Shown: one piece after another, positions 29,312-36,483 of the stretch | Numbering within the stretch: position 1 is the first letter of the stretch | Layout: each line of letters begins with the position of its first letter | From: Fibrobacteria bacterium | Lineage (GTDB): Bacteria > Fibrobacterota > Fibrobacteria > UBA11236 > JADFYW01 | Assembly: GCA_015232855.1 (NCBI GenBank) | Contig: JADFYW010000012.1 | Span: forward strand, 1-57,444 | Length of the DNA: 57,444 nt | Reading direction: 5' to 3' | The notes under the pieces: generated by a model | Databases searched by the model: none | Told to the model about the DNA's origin: nothing | The model's input: only the letters and a program-made list of their open reading frames with translations | Program-made: the position numbers and the translations under genes

Positions 29312-30193
29312 TCACATAACCATTTCTTCAAGCCGCTTCGAATTCTTTTGTATGATGGTCTTTAATTCTTTGGCCACTTCTCTGCATTGTTCAAGTCCCT
29401 CAGTTCCAATTTCTGAAATATCGCCTTCACCTGCAAACAAAGTGGTGAACAATTTGGCTTTAAACATAAAATCAGAAGGGATTTCTTTAAGCAGAGCTTT
29501 ATTCAGGGGAATAATGAGATCTGCCCGATTGAGGAGATCAAAATCGAGCTTAATGGTAAGGTGGCCTGAGAAATCAGTCCCATATTCTTCATTTAATACT
29601 TGAGAGACATTTTCGGAAAGTGATTCCTGCGTGGTATCATTCCAACTGGCTGCGATTGAAACAAGTCTCGTTTCATTAACCTTTTCTTCTATGGTATTTC
29701 GGGTGATGATATTGGCCAGAGCACAGCTTCCTGCACCATCGTCTCCTAAAAACAGTACGACATAATCATCCCCTTCCACGGGATTGGAAAAATTATCATA
29801 AAGGCTTTGTGAAAGCATCTCTTGAATACGCTTGTTCAACTCCTGTTCAAGCATAGCATGTCCGGCAGGAGAATTGGTGTAAATTAAAGGTTCTTCATCT
29901 TGTAAATCAGCAGGAATGTCTTTTATGCTCTGGCAGATAACGATTACATCTTTGTTAAGTGCATGGGCTAAACCAAGTTGATATAATATGTTAGGGGTTT
30001 TACCGGTAAGATCGCAGATGACGATTCTACTATTTAAAACGTTTTCCCAGACCGTATCCAGTGAGCCCCTGGAAAAGATATCATCACCTTTAATTGCGTC
30101 AAATCCCGCATTATTAAGGGTTGTCTTTAATTGATTGTCCCAAAGTGTTTCTGAACCTTCTATTTCAGGTAGTGATACATAACATAAATCCAT
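29312..30193 (-). CDS. fusion of TIR/deoxyribosyltransferase-like domain and dead LMW-phosphatase domain
   Basis: A 293-residue two-domain protein. Residues 1-128 resemble the nucleotide-binding TIR-like / nucleoside 2-deoxyribosyltransferase-like fold. The diagnostic stretch at 56-76 is IVICDLTGKTPNILYQLGLA, close to the common V-x-D-L-T-x-x-N-P-N-V-x-Y-E-L-G-x-A-H motif. Residues 145-285 follow the low-molecular-weight tyrosine/arginine phosphatase fold: VVLFLGDDGAGSCALANII where the family has VLFVCxxNxCRSPMAE, then LVSIAAS (for VxSAG) and ADLIIPL (for ADLIxxM). The nucleophile Cys and Arg of C-x5-R are absent (Gly150, Ser156), so phosphatase chemistry is not expected. Function unknown; a sensing or NAD/nucleotide-related role is only a guess. 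Confidence 0.6.
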   Translation of the reverse strand: MDLCYVSLPEIEGSETLWDNQLKTTLNNAGFDAIKGDDIFSRGSLDTVWENVLNSRIVICDLTGKTPNILYQLGLAHALNKDVIVICQSIKDIPADLQDEEPLIYTNSPAGHAMLEQELNKRIQEMLSQSLYDNFSNPVEGDDYVVLFLGDDGAGSCALANIITRNTIEEKVNETRLVSIAASWNDTTQESLSENVSQVLNEEYGTDFSGHLTIKLDFDLLNRADLIIPLNKALLKEIPSDFMFKAKLFTTLFAGEGDISEIGTEGLEQCREVAKELKTIIQKNSKRLEEMVM

Positions 30194-30287
30194 AAAAGTT
30201 CCCTTATCTATTCAATTTTAAATCTTATTCTTGTTGGCCAATAAGATACTAATTTTAAGAGAAAGAACAGAAGTCCTTTAATTATCT

Positions 30288-30932
30288 ATGAATTCTATGA
30301 CTAATCCCTGGCTAAAAATACCTGCAAAAGATTATGAAGGTCATATGTTGCATCCTCAGGTTGGTCAATTTCCCTTTTTAGCTGAAACCTTTTTTAATGC
30401 TTTAAAGAGTCATAATCCAGAACGTGTAGCATTCCTTGGATGTGCAACAGGAAATGGACTTGAATTTGTCCGTGATACTGCCTGCAAGCGTTTAACTGTA
30501 ATTGATTTTAACCCGGAATTCCTAGACGTTTTGGAGAATCGTTATGAGAAATTGCTTCCAAAACCAGATATTCGTTTAGATAATCTTGAACATTGCAAAT
30601 TTCCTGAACAGGAATACACACTAATTATGGCCGGATTAATCTTTGAGTTTATTGAAAATATTCAGGATTTATTGTGTCGGATAAGCAAAAGCCTTATTCG
30701 GGAAGGCACATTAGTTACTGTGCTGCAGCTACCAGGAACGAATATTTCTTCGATAACAAAGACTCCCTATGCGTCCATAAAAGATTTACATACCATCATG
30801 AACCTTGTTGAACGAAACGATTTTTGTGAAATGGCGGGGATAGCGGAATTGAAAATACATACAGAAGAAACAATAACCCTGACTACCGGAAAATCTTTTT
30901 ATATAGGTACTTACAAGAAAGACTTAAAATAA
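30288..30932 (+). CDS. class I SAM-dependent methyltransferase
   Basis: A 214-residue methyltransferase. The SAM-binding motif I is VAFLGCATGNGLEFV (about 44-58), motif II acidic end LTVIDFNPEFLD, and motif IV IMAGLIFEFIENI. The Gly-rich loop is intact. The substrate is not identifiable. The gene is single and is followed by a hairpin terminator shared with the tRNA. Confidence 0.8.
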   Translation: MNSMTNPWLKIPAKDYEGHMLHPQVGQFPFLAETFFNALKSHNPERVAFLGCATGNGLEFVRDTACKRLTVIDFNPEFLDVLENRYEKLLPKPDIRLDNLEHCKFPEQEYTLIMAGLIFEFIENIQDLLCRISKSLIREGTLVTVLQLPGTNISSITKTPYASIKDLHTIMNLVERNDFCEMAGIAELKIHTEETITLTTGKSFYIGTYKKDLK

Positions 30933-30963
30933 ATGAGATAGGGGGGCGCCCTATGAAAAAAGA

Positions 30964-30991
30964 AAAAGCCGGCTATAAATAACCGGCTTTT
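30964..30991. terminator. bidirectional terminator between methyltransferase and tRNA-Gln
   Basis: A nine-base perfect stem (AAAAGCCGG at 30964-30972 with CCGGCTTTT at 30983-30991) has a 10-base loop and A/T flanks. It lies 31 bases after the methyltransferase stop and directly after the 3' end of the minus-strand tRNA. Confidence 0.85.
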
Positions 30992-30992
30992 C

Positions 30993-31066
30993 TGGCTGGG
31001 ATGCAGGGAGTCGAACCCCAATTACATGATCCAGAGACATGTGTCCTGCCATTGGACGACATCCCA
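30993..31066 (-). tRNA. tRNA-Gln (anticodon CTG)
   Basis: Read on the minus strand, a 74-base sequence folds as a cloverleaf. The acceptor is TGGGATG/CATCCCA with discriminator G and an encoded CCA. The D arm is GTCC...GGAC, the anticodon loop is CTCTGGA, giving CTG at 34-36 after T33, and the T arm has TTCGACT in its loop. The U1-A72 acceptor start is typical of glutamine tRNAs. One T-T mismatch closes the anticodon stem. Confidence 0.92.
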
Positions 31067-31164
31067 ACGATTCTTTTCTTTTTCTTATAAGAATACAAAT
31101 ATTTCATTAAAAAATAAATGCTCCTTTTGTGATTTTTTGCGTTGTTAAATATAAGTCAATAAAG

Positions 31165-31458
31165 TCATGCAGCCTTACTATGCGGCTTGATTTTTTTATT
31201 CAGCTCTTTTCCAATTTCTCTTTTTTCTTTTCTTAATTCATAGAGCCCTTGCAGATTCATCCAAAACTGGGGATCCATACCAAAAAATTTGCCCAGCCTC
31301 AACGCCGTATTTGCCGTAATTGAACGTTTGTCGTTGACGATTTCACTAATTTTCATCTGGCTTACATGTAGCTCTTTTGCCAATCGATACTGGCTTAAAC
31401 CCATTGGTTTTATAAACTCTTCGAGAAGTATTTCTCCTGGTGTCGGTGCCTTTAACAT
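31165..31458 (-). CDS. higA: HigA-family antitoxin (orphan)
   Basis: A 97-residue XRE/VapI-type helix-turn-helix antitoxin. PTPGEILLEEFIKPMGLSQY opens it, the HTH is LAKELHVSQMKISEIVN, and the family end motif FGMDPQFWMNLQ is present. A good ribosome site (AAAGGAGG) precedes the ATG. The partner toxin gene should lie immediately upstream; only the last 15-25 codons of a HigB-like frame are there (31471-31551), so this antitoxin appears to be an orphan. It lies about 100 bases from tRNA-Gln. Confidence 0.85.
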   Translation of the reverse strand: MLKAPTPGEILLEEFIKPMGLSQYRLAKELHVSQMKISEIVNDKRSITANTALRLGKFFGMDPQFWMNLQGLYELRKEKREIGKELNKKIKPHSKAA

Positions 31459-31470
31459 AACACGCCTCCT

Positions 31471-31551
31471 TTAGTGATAGTCAACTATTTCAACCTCATA
31501 CGCATTTGCGTTTTCATAAATACCGTATAACAATAGTATTGTCAAGCGATA
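31471..31551 (-). pseudogene. remnant of higB toxin C-terminus
   Basis: Immediately upstream of higA a minus-strand frame ends in YENANAYEVEIVDYH-stop. It lines up residue by residue with the end of the intact HigB at 32608-32898 (WHNHDAHSVQVIDYH). The frame is closed by a TAA at 31552-31554, and no further HigB sequence is seen upstream before the HU gene's terminator. It is read as a 5'-deleted toxin. Confidence 0.65.
31517..31545 (-). promoter_or_regulatory. predicted sigma-70 promoter of orphan higA
   Basis: On the minus strand, a consensus TTGACA (31545-31540) and TATTTA (31522-31517) are separated by 17 bases. The promoter lies inside the higB remnant and points at higA about 60 bases away, so higA can be expressed without a toxin gene. 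Confidence 0.55.
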
Positions 31552-31595
31552 TTATTAATAGGAAAGATTTTTTTGATATAATGGGAATAAAGAAA

Positions 31596-31615
31596 GCCGG
31601 TTCCTATGAACCGGC
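31596..31615 (-). terminator. terminator downstream of the HU gene
   Basis: An eight-base perfect GC-rich stem (GCCGGTTC/GAACCGGC) with a four-base loop is followed on the minus strand by TTTCTTTATT. It lies 28 bases after the HU stop codon. Confidence 0.85.
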
Positions 31616-31642
31616 CATCAAACATTTCAATAGGGGAAAGTC

Positions 31643-31993
31643 CTATTTTTTCTTTTTAGCTGCTTTTTTCGCAACAACTTTCTTTTTTGGAGTAGCTTTT
31701 GCAGCTGCTTTTGGAGGAGCTATAGCATCCTTACAAGCTTTTGCTACTCTGAATTTTAAAACTTTTTTCGCTGGAATTTTAATGGTTTCACCTGTTGCAG
31801 GGTTCCTGCCCATTCTTGCTTTTCTTGCTACGATCACAAGCTTTCCAAGACCTGGTAATGTAAAACCGTTCTTTGCTTCTGTGTAAGCCATAGCAGCAAT
31901 ATTTTCCAAAAAAGCTTTTACCTGTTTCTTTGACATTTCCTGGCTCTCTGCCAGCTTCGTAAGAATTTGCGCTTGTGTCATAGCCTTTGCCAT
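31643..31993 (-). CDS. HU-family DNA-binding protein with a histone-H1-like tail
   Basis: A 116-residue nucleoid protein. The HU core covers about 1-90: MTQAQILTKLAESQEMSKKQ, LPGLGKLVIVARKARMGRNP with the Pro of the DNA-intercalating arm, and IKIPAKKVLKFRVAKACKDA. The last 25 residues are a Lys/Ala/Pro tail (PPKAAAKATPKKKVVAKK...KKKK), like eukaryotic H1 and a few bacterial HU variants. An AGAGGTG ribosome site is upstream. It is flanked by toxin-antitoxin genes, with its own terminator. Its job is probably chromosome compaction. Confidence 0.93.
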   Translation of the reverse strand: MAKAMTQAQILTKLAESQEMSKKQVKAFLENIAAMAYTEAKNGFTLPGLGKLVIVARKARMGRNPATGETIKIPAKKVLKFRVAKACKDAIAPPKAAAKATPKKKVVAKKAAKKKK

Positions 31994-32308
31994 TTATTCA
32001 CCTCTTATAAGTATTGTTAATGATCATTTTATTGATACGTATTGCATCAGTAAACAAAGTATTAATTTTCTTCTCTATATGAAACCCTAATAGACTTATA
32101 ACGTAAGTGTTATTTGAATACAAAGCAATTAAAAACAATTATTACACGATTCGTAGGTTTACATAATATATCTTATATGAACATATATTTATTTGTAAAC
32201 CCTTTTTAATAAGTTCCGGTTAGTTTCTGATGAGATACAGGTACAGTGGTGAGACAATTAATTTGTCCTAGCTATCCATACAGCAGCCTGGAAATAATAA
32301 TGATTGTG
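31994..32308. other. intergenic region between HU and higBA
   Basis: About 315 AT-rich bases with no credible gene. It must contain the HU promoter. Nothing else was recognised. Confidence 0.5.
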
Positions 32309-32599
32309 TCAGGCTGCTTTTAGCTGTAATCGCTTAATTGTTATATCAGGTTTGTTCTTTGCTAAATCATAGTTTGTTTGGAGGTTAATCCAAAATTCTG
32401 GTGTAGTCCCAAGTGCTTGGGAAAAAAGCCAGGCTGTATCTGGTGTAACCCCTCTTTTCCCTTTAACTATTTCATTAACTCGTTGAACAGGGATTTTTAA
32501 ATGGGCAGCAAATTTGAGTTGAGGAATTCCACTGGGTTCTAAAAAATCTTTTAAAAGAATTTCTCCAGGATGTGTTGGTATTCTTTTCTTGGGAATCAT
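32309..32599 (-). CDS. higA: HigA-family antitoxin
   Basis: A 96-residue HTH antitoxin with PTHPGEILLKDFLEPSGIPQ, the HTH FAAHLKIPVQRVNEIV and the closing LGTTPEFWINLQ. It follows the HigB toxin gene by eight bases, the normal toxin-first order of higBA modules. It neutralises HigB and usually represses the operon by binding its promoter. It is a distant paralogue of the orphan antitoxin 850 bases away. Confidence 0.9.
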   Translation of the reverse strand: MIPKKRIPTHPGEILLKDFLEPSGIPQLKFAAHLKIPVQRVNEIVKGKRGVTPDTAWLFSQALGTTPEFWINLQTNYDLAKNKPDITIKRLQLKAA

Positions 32600-32607
32600 A
32601 AAATCTC

Positions 32608-32898
32608 CTAGTGATAATCAATGACCTGAACACTGTGAGCGTCATGATTATGCCATTTAAAAATTATTCTAAATTGAGTGTTAATTCTTATACTGTAAAA
32701 TTCGCTTAAATCCCCTTTTAATTTTTCCAACCGGTTTCCTGGTGGCGATAACAAATCTTTAATATCAAAAGCTGCTTCAATAAAATCCAGTTTTCGTTCA
32801 ATAACGTTGATAATATCCTGAGGATAATGTCTTGTCTTTTTATTGCTAACGCCATGGAAAATATTTTCCGTAGTTTTATTCCCAAATGATACTATCAT
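32608..32898 (-). CDS. higB: HigB-family (RelE-fold) mRNA interferase toxin
   Basis: A 96-residue RelE/HigB toxin, expected to cut mRNA on the ribosome. Family marks are MIVSFGNKTTENIF at the start, LSPPGNRLEKLKGDLSEFYSIR in the centre, QFRIIFKW, and the conserved end VQVIDYH. It is complete and in the standard order upstream of its antitoxin. AT-rich DNA upstream (around 32900-32930) should hold the operon promoter. Confidence 0.9.
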   Translation of the reverse strand: MIVSFGNKTTENIFHGVSNKKTRHYPQDIINVIERKLDFIEAAFDIKDLLSPPGNRLEKLKGDLSEFYSIRINTQFRIIFKWHNHDAHSVQVIDYH

Positions 32899-33093
32899 TA
32901 TTATATCTTAACACTTTCACGGTAAGTATGCAAGTATTATTTTAGTTGTTTTAATTTTAGAATATTTAAAGAGTTTTATATTGCCTAAGTAGAAAAGGCA
33001 CTCCCCTGCCCTGCCCTGCCATAAGTTTGACCGGGTATGCAAAGTAACCCCAGTTGTTAAACTATAAACACAAAAGTTATATCTGGCGATTTG

Positions 33094-33122
33094 CAAAAAA
33101 AAGACGGCCTGAAAAGACCGTC
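33094..33122 (-). terminator. terminator of the exported gene at 33176
   Basis: On the minus strand a GACGG...CCGTC hairpin (33103-33122) is followed by a run of eight T (33102-33095 as A on the plus strand). It lies about 54 bases past the stop of the gene ending at 33176. Confidence 0.85.
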
Positions 33123-33175
33123 CTTATGGAACCCCTGATTTGGTGAAGTTCTCAGAGTGCTGACAGGGAACGTTA

Positions 33176-34171
33176 TTATTTTACTAGAAAAACGCCGCTT
33201 GTTTTTTGCAGTGCGCTTTTCCCGGAGGAGAGACGGCCCTGTATATTATAGGCATTACCCCGAAGTATCTGGTCCCCTTTCAAGAGCAGCAGTTTTTGCC
33301 TGGCTACCTGTATGCGGTTTTTAAGTTCCCGGGATATCCCAGCGGCTCCCCCATAAGCATATACATCGCGATTCTCGTCCTTCCAGTCTCCCTCCTCTGG
33401 ACTTTGGGTCACAGTCTGGTTGATTGTACCGTCAATATTATAGGAGTTCACAATCCGATTACCGGGTACCCAATTCGGATCTTCCCAGGTGAAACTGTAT
33501 TCGATATCGTCTTTTCCATCGGGTGTCAACGTTGTACTGTCTTTTTCATTTTGAACATATGCAGATAAATCATCATCCCATTCTGAGCTAATTCTCAGCT
33601 CATACCCGGTGCCACGGGTAAATGCAGCCGCACTTTTCATTTCTATAGTTGTCTCTCCTATCACAAATGCCATCACAGCACTGTCCGAAACGGGGTTATC
33701 CGCATTGTCATAAACAAAAGACTGAGTAACAGTCGCATTCATGTTCATTATGGTTCCGGTAAATACATACCCCGAAAGCAAATCCCCCGCCCAGTTAAAG
33801 GTAAATTCCCCGGTGGTCACCCACGCACCAGAAACGGTATCCCAGGTTTCTACACCAACCGTTTGAATTTTTTCAGCCGTAAAATTAAAACCATATTTTT
33901 CATAATTAGTCCAATTACCTGCACTTACATCAGGAAGAGTTGTTTCTACAATCTCTTCAGAGGGAGTGTTGCCGGTATAGGTAATTGTGGATTTTAATAT
34001 AGAGTGCCATCCCCCAGTGGAAATCGCTGTCTGGTTGACCCAGGATGTGGGACTGTCATCAGAGAGTGCTGTGCCGACACCGGTAAATTGAGAAAATGTA
34101 TTGCTGGAAAGAAAAAGCAAAGCGATGCTGCTACTTAACAATATTCTCGTACTTTTATTAACAAAACTCAT
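33176..34171 (-). CDS. exported protein with a type-A-like sorting tail
   Basis: A 331-residue protein not recognised apart from its ends. The signal peptide (RILLSSSIALLFLSSNTFSQ) starts right after the ATG at 34171, which has a strong AAGGGGG ribosome site; an upstream in-frame ATG at 34204 would put 11 extra residues before it and is less likely. The middle is a series of Thr/Trp-rich beta strands (TFNWAGDLLSGYVFTGTIMN, YSFTWEDPNWVPGNRIVNSY). The end, YNIQGRLSSGKSALQKTSGV then FLVK, resembles the short C-terminal modules used for type IX secretion. A strong terminator follows. Probably cell-surface or secreted. Confidence 0.65.
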   Translation of the reverse strand: MSFVNKSTRILLSSSIALLFLSSNTFSQFTGVGTALSDDSPTSWVNQTAISTGGWHSILKSTITYTGNTPSEEIVETTLPDVSAGNWTNYEKYGFNFTAEKIQTVGVETWDTVSGAWVTTGEFTFNWAGDLLSGYVFTGTIMNMNATVTQSFVYDNADNPVSDSAVMAFVIGETTIEMKSAAAFTRGTGYELRISSEWDDDLSAYVQNEKDSTTLTPDGKDDIEYSFTWEDPNWVPGNRIVNSYNIDGTINQTVTQSPEEGDWKDENRDVYAYGGAAGISRELKNRIQVARQKLLLLKGDQILRGNAYNIQGRLSSGKSALQKTSGVFLVK

Positions 34172-34283
34172 GGTTCCCCCTTTTTTTTTAAAATTAAAAT
34201 TCATAAGTATACCCCAATATTAGGTAAGGGGTGACAAAAATTCATTTTGATTATTGTTTAGTTTTTTTTTGAAATTTCGATTC

Positions 34284-35957
34284 TTAATATAATTTGAAGG
34301 CTTCTTCCTGTTTTACTTTAAAATCAGCAAGAGCTTCTTTAAGCGAGCCTATAAACCGGTCATAACCAAGATTCTTGATAAATTCCTCGTGGGTAAATTT
34401 ATCGGTCCATTTGATTGAGGTGGACATCCATTCACCTTCAATTACTGGAATAGACAGAGGGACTGCCAGTGTCTTTGGATACCCCACAGTCTTAACGGAT
34501 ATTTTCACATTAAAAGTCAATTCATTCTTTTCATCAAAGTCTAAAATATTTTCTTTTTTTGGTATCTGACGCGCTAGTTTTACTTCTACATCAAATAGCC
34601 CATCAATCTCGTTCTTCTGGAACAGATCATAATACCAGGGGGGCCTGACAACACTACCCAATTGTTTGTCCGGTGAGATGGTGTTGCGTGCAGTGGTAAA
34701 AAAATTGGATGCCGGATCTTCATACATTTTAGAATGGACGGTAATGGCTTGTTTTCGTAAAACGCCTATATTTTCAGCGATGGGATGTTTGCCTAACTCC
34801 ACCACATCATAGCCTCTGAGCCGTTTATAAGCAGCTGATTCTAAAATGGTTTCTGTTGGTACTTCCTCAGCATTTAGAATTTCAGTAATCTCCGTCATAA
34901 ACATATCCGCCATGTTATTTGCAACTTTTTCCAAAAAGTTGGCTCCCATATTTAATGTATATGTTGCGACAATTGTTTGGTCGGTTTTACTTTTTGGGAT
35001 ATTAACCATTGTACAGCCATCCAGTAAAAAGGAACTCAAGCCAACCTTTTTCAAATTGTTTACAGGAAGCGTCCGTGAAAGACTTTTGACGGGATTGATA
35101 TTTATAGATTTTTGTTTTTCGTTACCTTTACTGAACCCGGTAATTACTGGATTAACCGCCTTGGCAACTTTACCTGTGAATTTTACAGGCATATAATCCC
35201 CATCTATTATACTTACGAGAGCGCCGTGTTCAAACAAGTCTTTAACTTCATCATACTGTCTCTCCAGGATAAGGTAATTAACATTAGTGATAATGTTAGG
35301 ATTTTCCGCCAGGACTTGTTTGGTGATAACAGCATGGCCATTATCAGGAAAGTCACCTAACAAGACCACTCCCTGCATTCCACCGGTCTGGGTACCCCAG
35401 CAGGTAATTTGCACAAGTCGGTCAGGGTGTTCACCTTTGGTCCATTCAACTTCCAGATCCTGTGATAAATCAATTTTATCATTAGGCGAAGGTTTTGTAA
35501 TGGCAATTTTTGAGCCTGTATATACCTCTGAAAAATTAACGTCTCCCTTCACACTTCCTTTAACCTGAAAATCAAATTTTTTCCCATTTTCAACATCTAA
35601 TTCTAAAAAATAGGCTCCACCAAATCCCATGTACTGCATATTCTGGTTATTACATTTAACTTCACCCAATACCTCCGCAAATTGCATACCTTCACCAACC
35701 ATGATTAATGCATTACTGTTTATGGAAGTTTTATTAATTCCCCTTGATTTCAAAATATCTACAGATACTTTTGTGAGAGGATTTGGCCTGTTATAATTGC
35801 ATATTTTAACCATGCCGCCTAAATTTGAGACATCCCCCGTTTGGAACGATGCAACCTTCAGAGCCATGGAAGCTATTTTGGTTAATATCATTGAACAAGA
35901 CATCAAAAAACCAATCATTAAAACAGCACTGCAGACTTTTATCCAATACGATTTCAT
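34284..35957 (-). CDS. large lipoprotein of unknown function
   Basis: A 557-residue protein with a lipoprotein signal: AVLMIGFLMSCSM, lipobox LMSC with Cys near residue 21. The body is not recognised. One part (ITKPSPNDKIDLSQDLEVEW) looks like an Ig-like strand pair. The second half (about 330-557) is mixed alpha/beta with TLNMGANFLEKVANNMADMF and a C-terminal KEALADFKVKQEEAFKLY helix. It is a single gene on its own strand. Confidence 0.6.
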   Translation of the reverse strand: MKSYWIKVCSAVLMIGFLMSCSMILTKIASMALKVASFQTGDVSNLGGMVKICNYNRPNPLTKVSVDILKSRGINKTSINSNALIMVGEGMQFAEVLGEVKCNNQNMQYMGFGGAYFLELDVENGKKFDFQVKGSVKGDVNFSEVYTGSKIAITKPSPNDKIDLSQDLEVEWTKGEHPDRLVQITCWGTQTGGMQGVVLLGDFPDNGHAVITKQVLAENPNIITNVNYLILERQYDEVKDLFEHGALVSIIDGDYMPVKFTGKVAKAVNPVITGFSKGNEKQKSININPVKSLSRTLPVNNLKKVGLSSFLLDGCTMVNIPKSKTDQTIVATYTLNMGANFLEKVANNMADMFMTEITEILNAEEVPTETILESAAYKRLRGYDVVELGKHPIAENIGVLRKQAITVHSKMYEDPASNFFTTARNTISPDKQLGSVVRPPWYYDLFQKNEIDGLFDVEVKLARQIPKKENILDFDEKNELTFNVKISVKTVGYPKTLAVPLSIPVIEGEWMSTSIKWTDKFTHEEFIKNLGYDRFIGSLKEALADFKVKQEEAFKLY

Positions 35958-36483
35958 TTGTTTTCTCCTTCAAATATATTGTTTCTTCTCATTTTATTAA
36001 TTAAATCCTACCTGTATTATTCCCCCAAAAAAAAATAAAATCAAGAAGATTATGAAAATCATAGGAAATTAATAGGGTATAGCTACAAACCAACCATAAA
36101 GGTTAGTAAGAGAGTCCCCCTGTCCAATTTTTAGGAGAATTTATTACTGTCTACAGTGATAGACACTCTTTTTAAGCGTAAATCAGAAAAACTCTAATTA
36201 ACCGAATGCATGGCAGGCTGATACTAGTGGTTTTGAAAGTGGATAAAACGGTATCTGAACCTGAACTAATCGACTTACTTTGCTACAGAAGCGTTTTTCT
36301 TGAAGTATTTGTAAACTCAAAAACCAGAGCCAGCTAATGCCCCTGCCAACAATAAGAGTCCAAAGGCGCCAAGTCCGGCTGAAGTAGCAGTTATGCTTGA
36401 TATTTTCAATAATTTTCGGTTATATGGGTTGATTTATTTAAAAAATCATGTTTTTACGGTTTGATTTATTTTATAATTAAGGA
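35958..36483. other. intergenic region, possibly with a short hydrophobic peptide frame
   Basis: About 525 bases without a recognised gene. A minus-strand frame at 36317-36409 (TTG start) would encode 30 residues, MKISSITATSAGLGAFGLLL followed by LAGALAGSGF. This is a single hydrophobic helix in locally higher-G+C DNA. There is no ribosome site, so it may be the remains of a signal peptide or chance. Nothing else is seen. Confidence 0.35.

Noticed and set aside
29312-30193. Anti-phage TIR defence system
   Set aside because: No effector partner, nucleotide cyclase or defence neighbours are seen; the TIR-like resemblance is limited to one motif, so defence is not claimed.
33003-33018. Three tandem CCCTG units
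   Set aside because: Too short and isolated to be a functional repeat.
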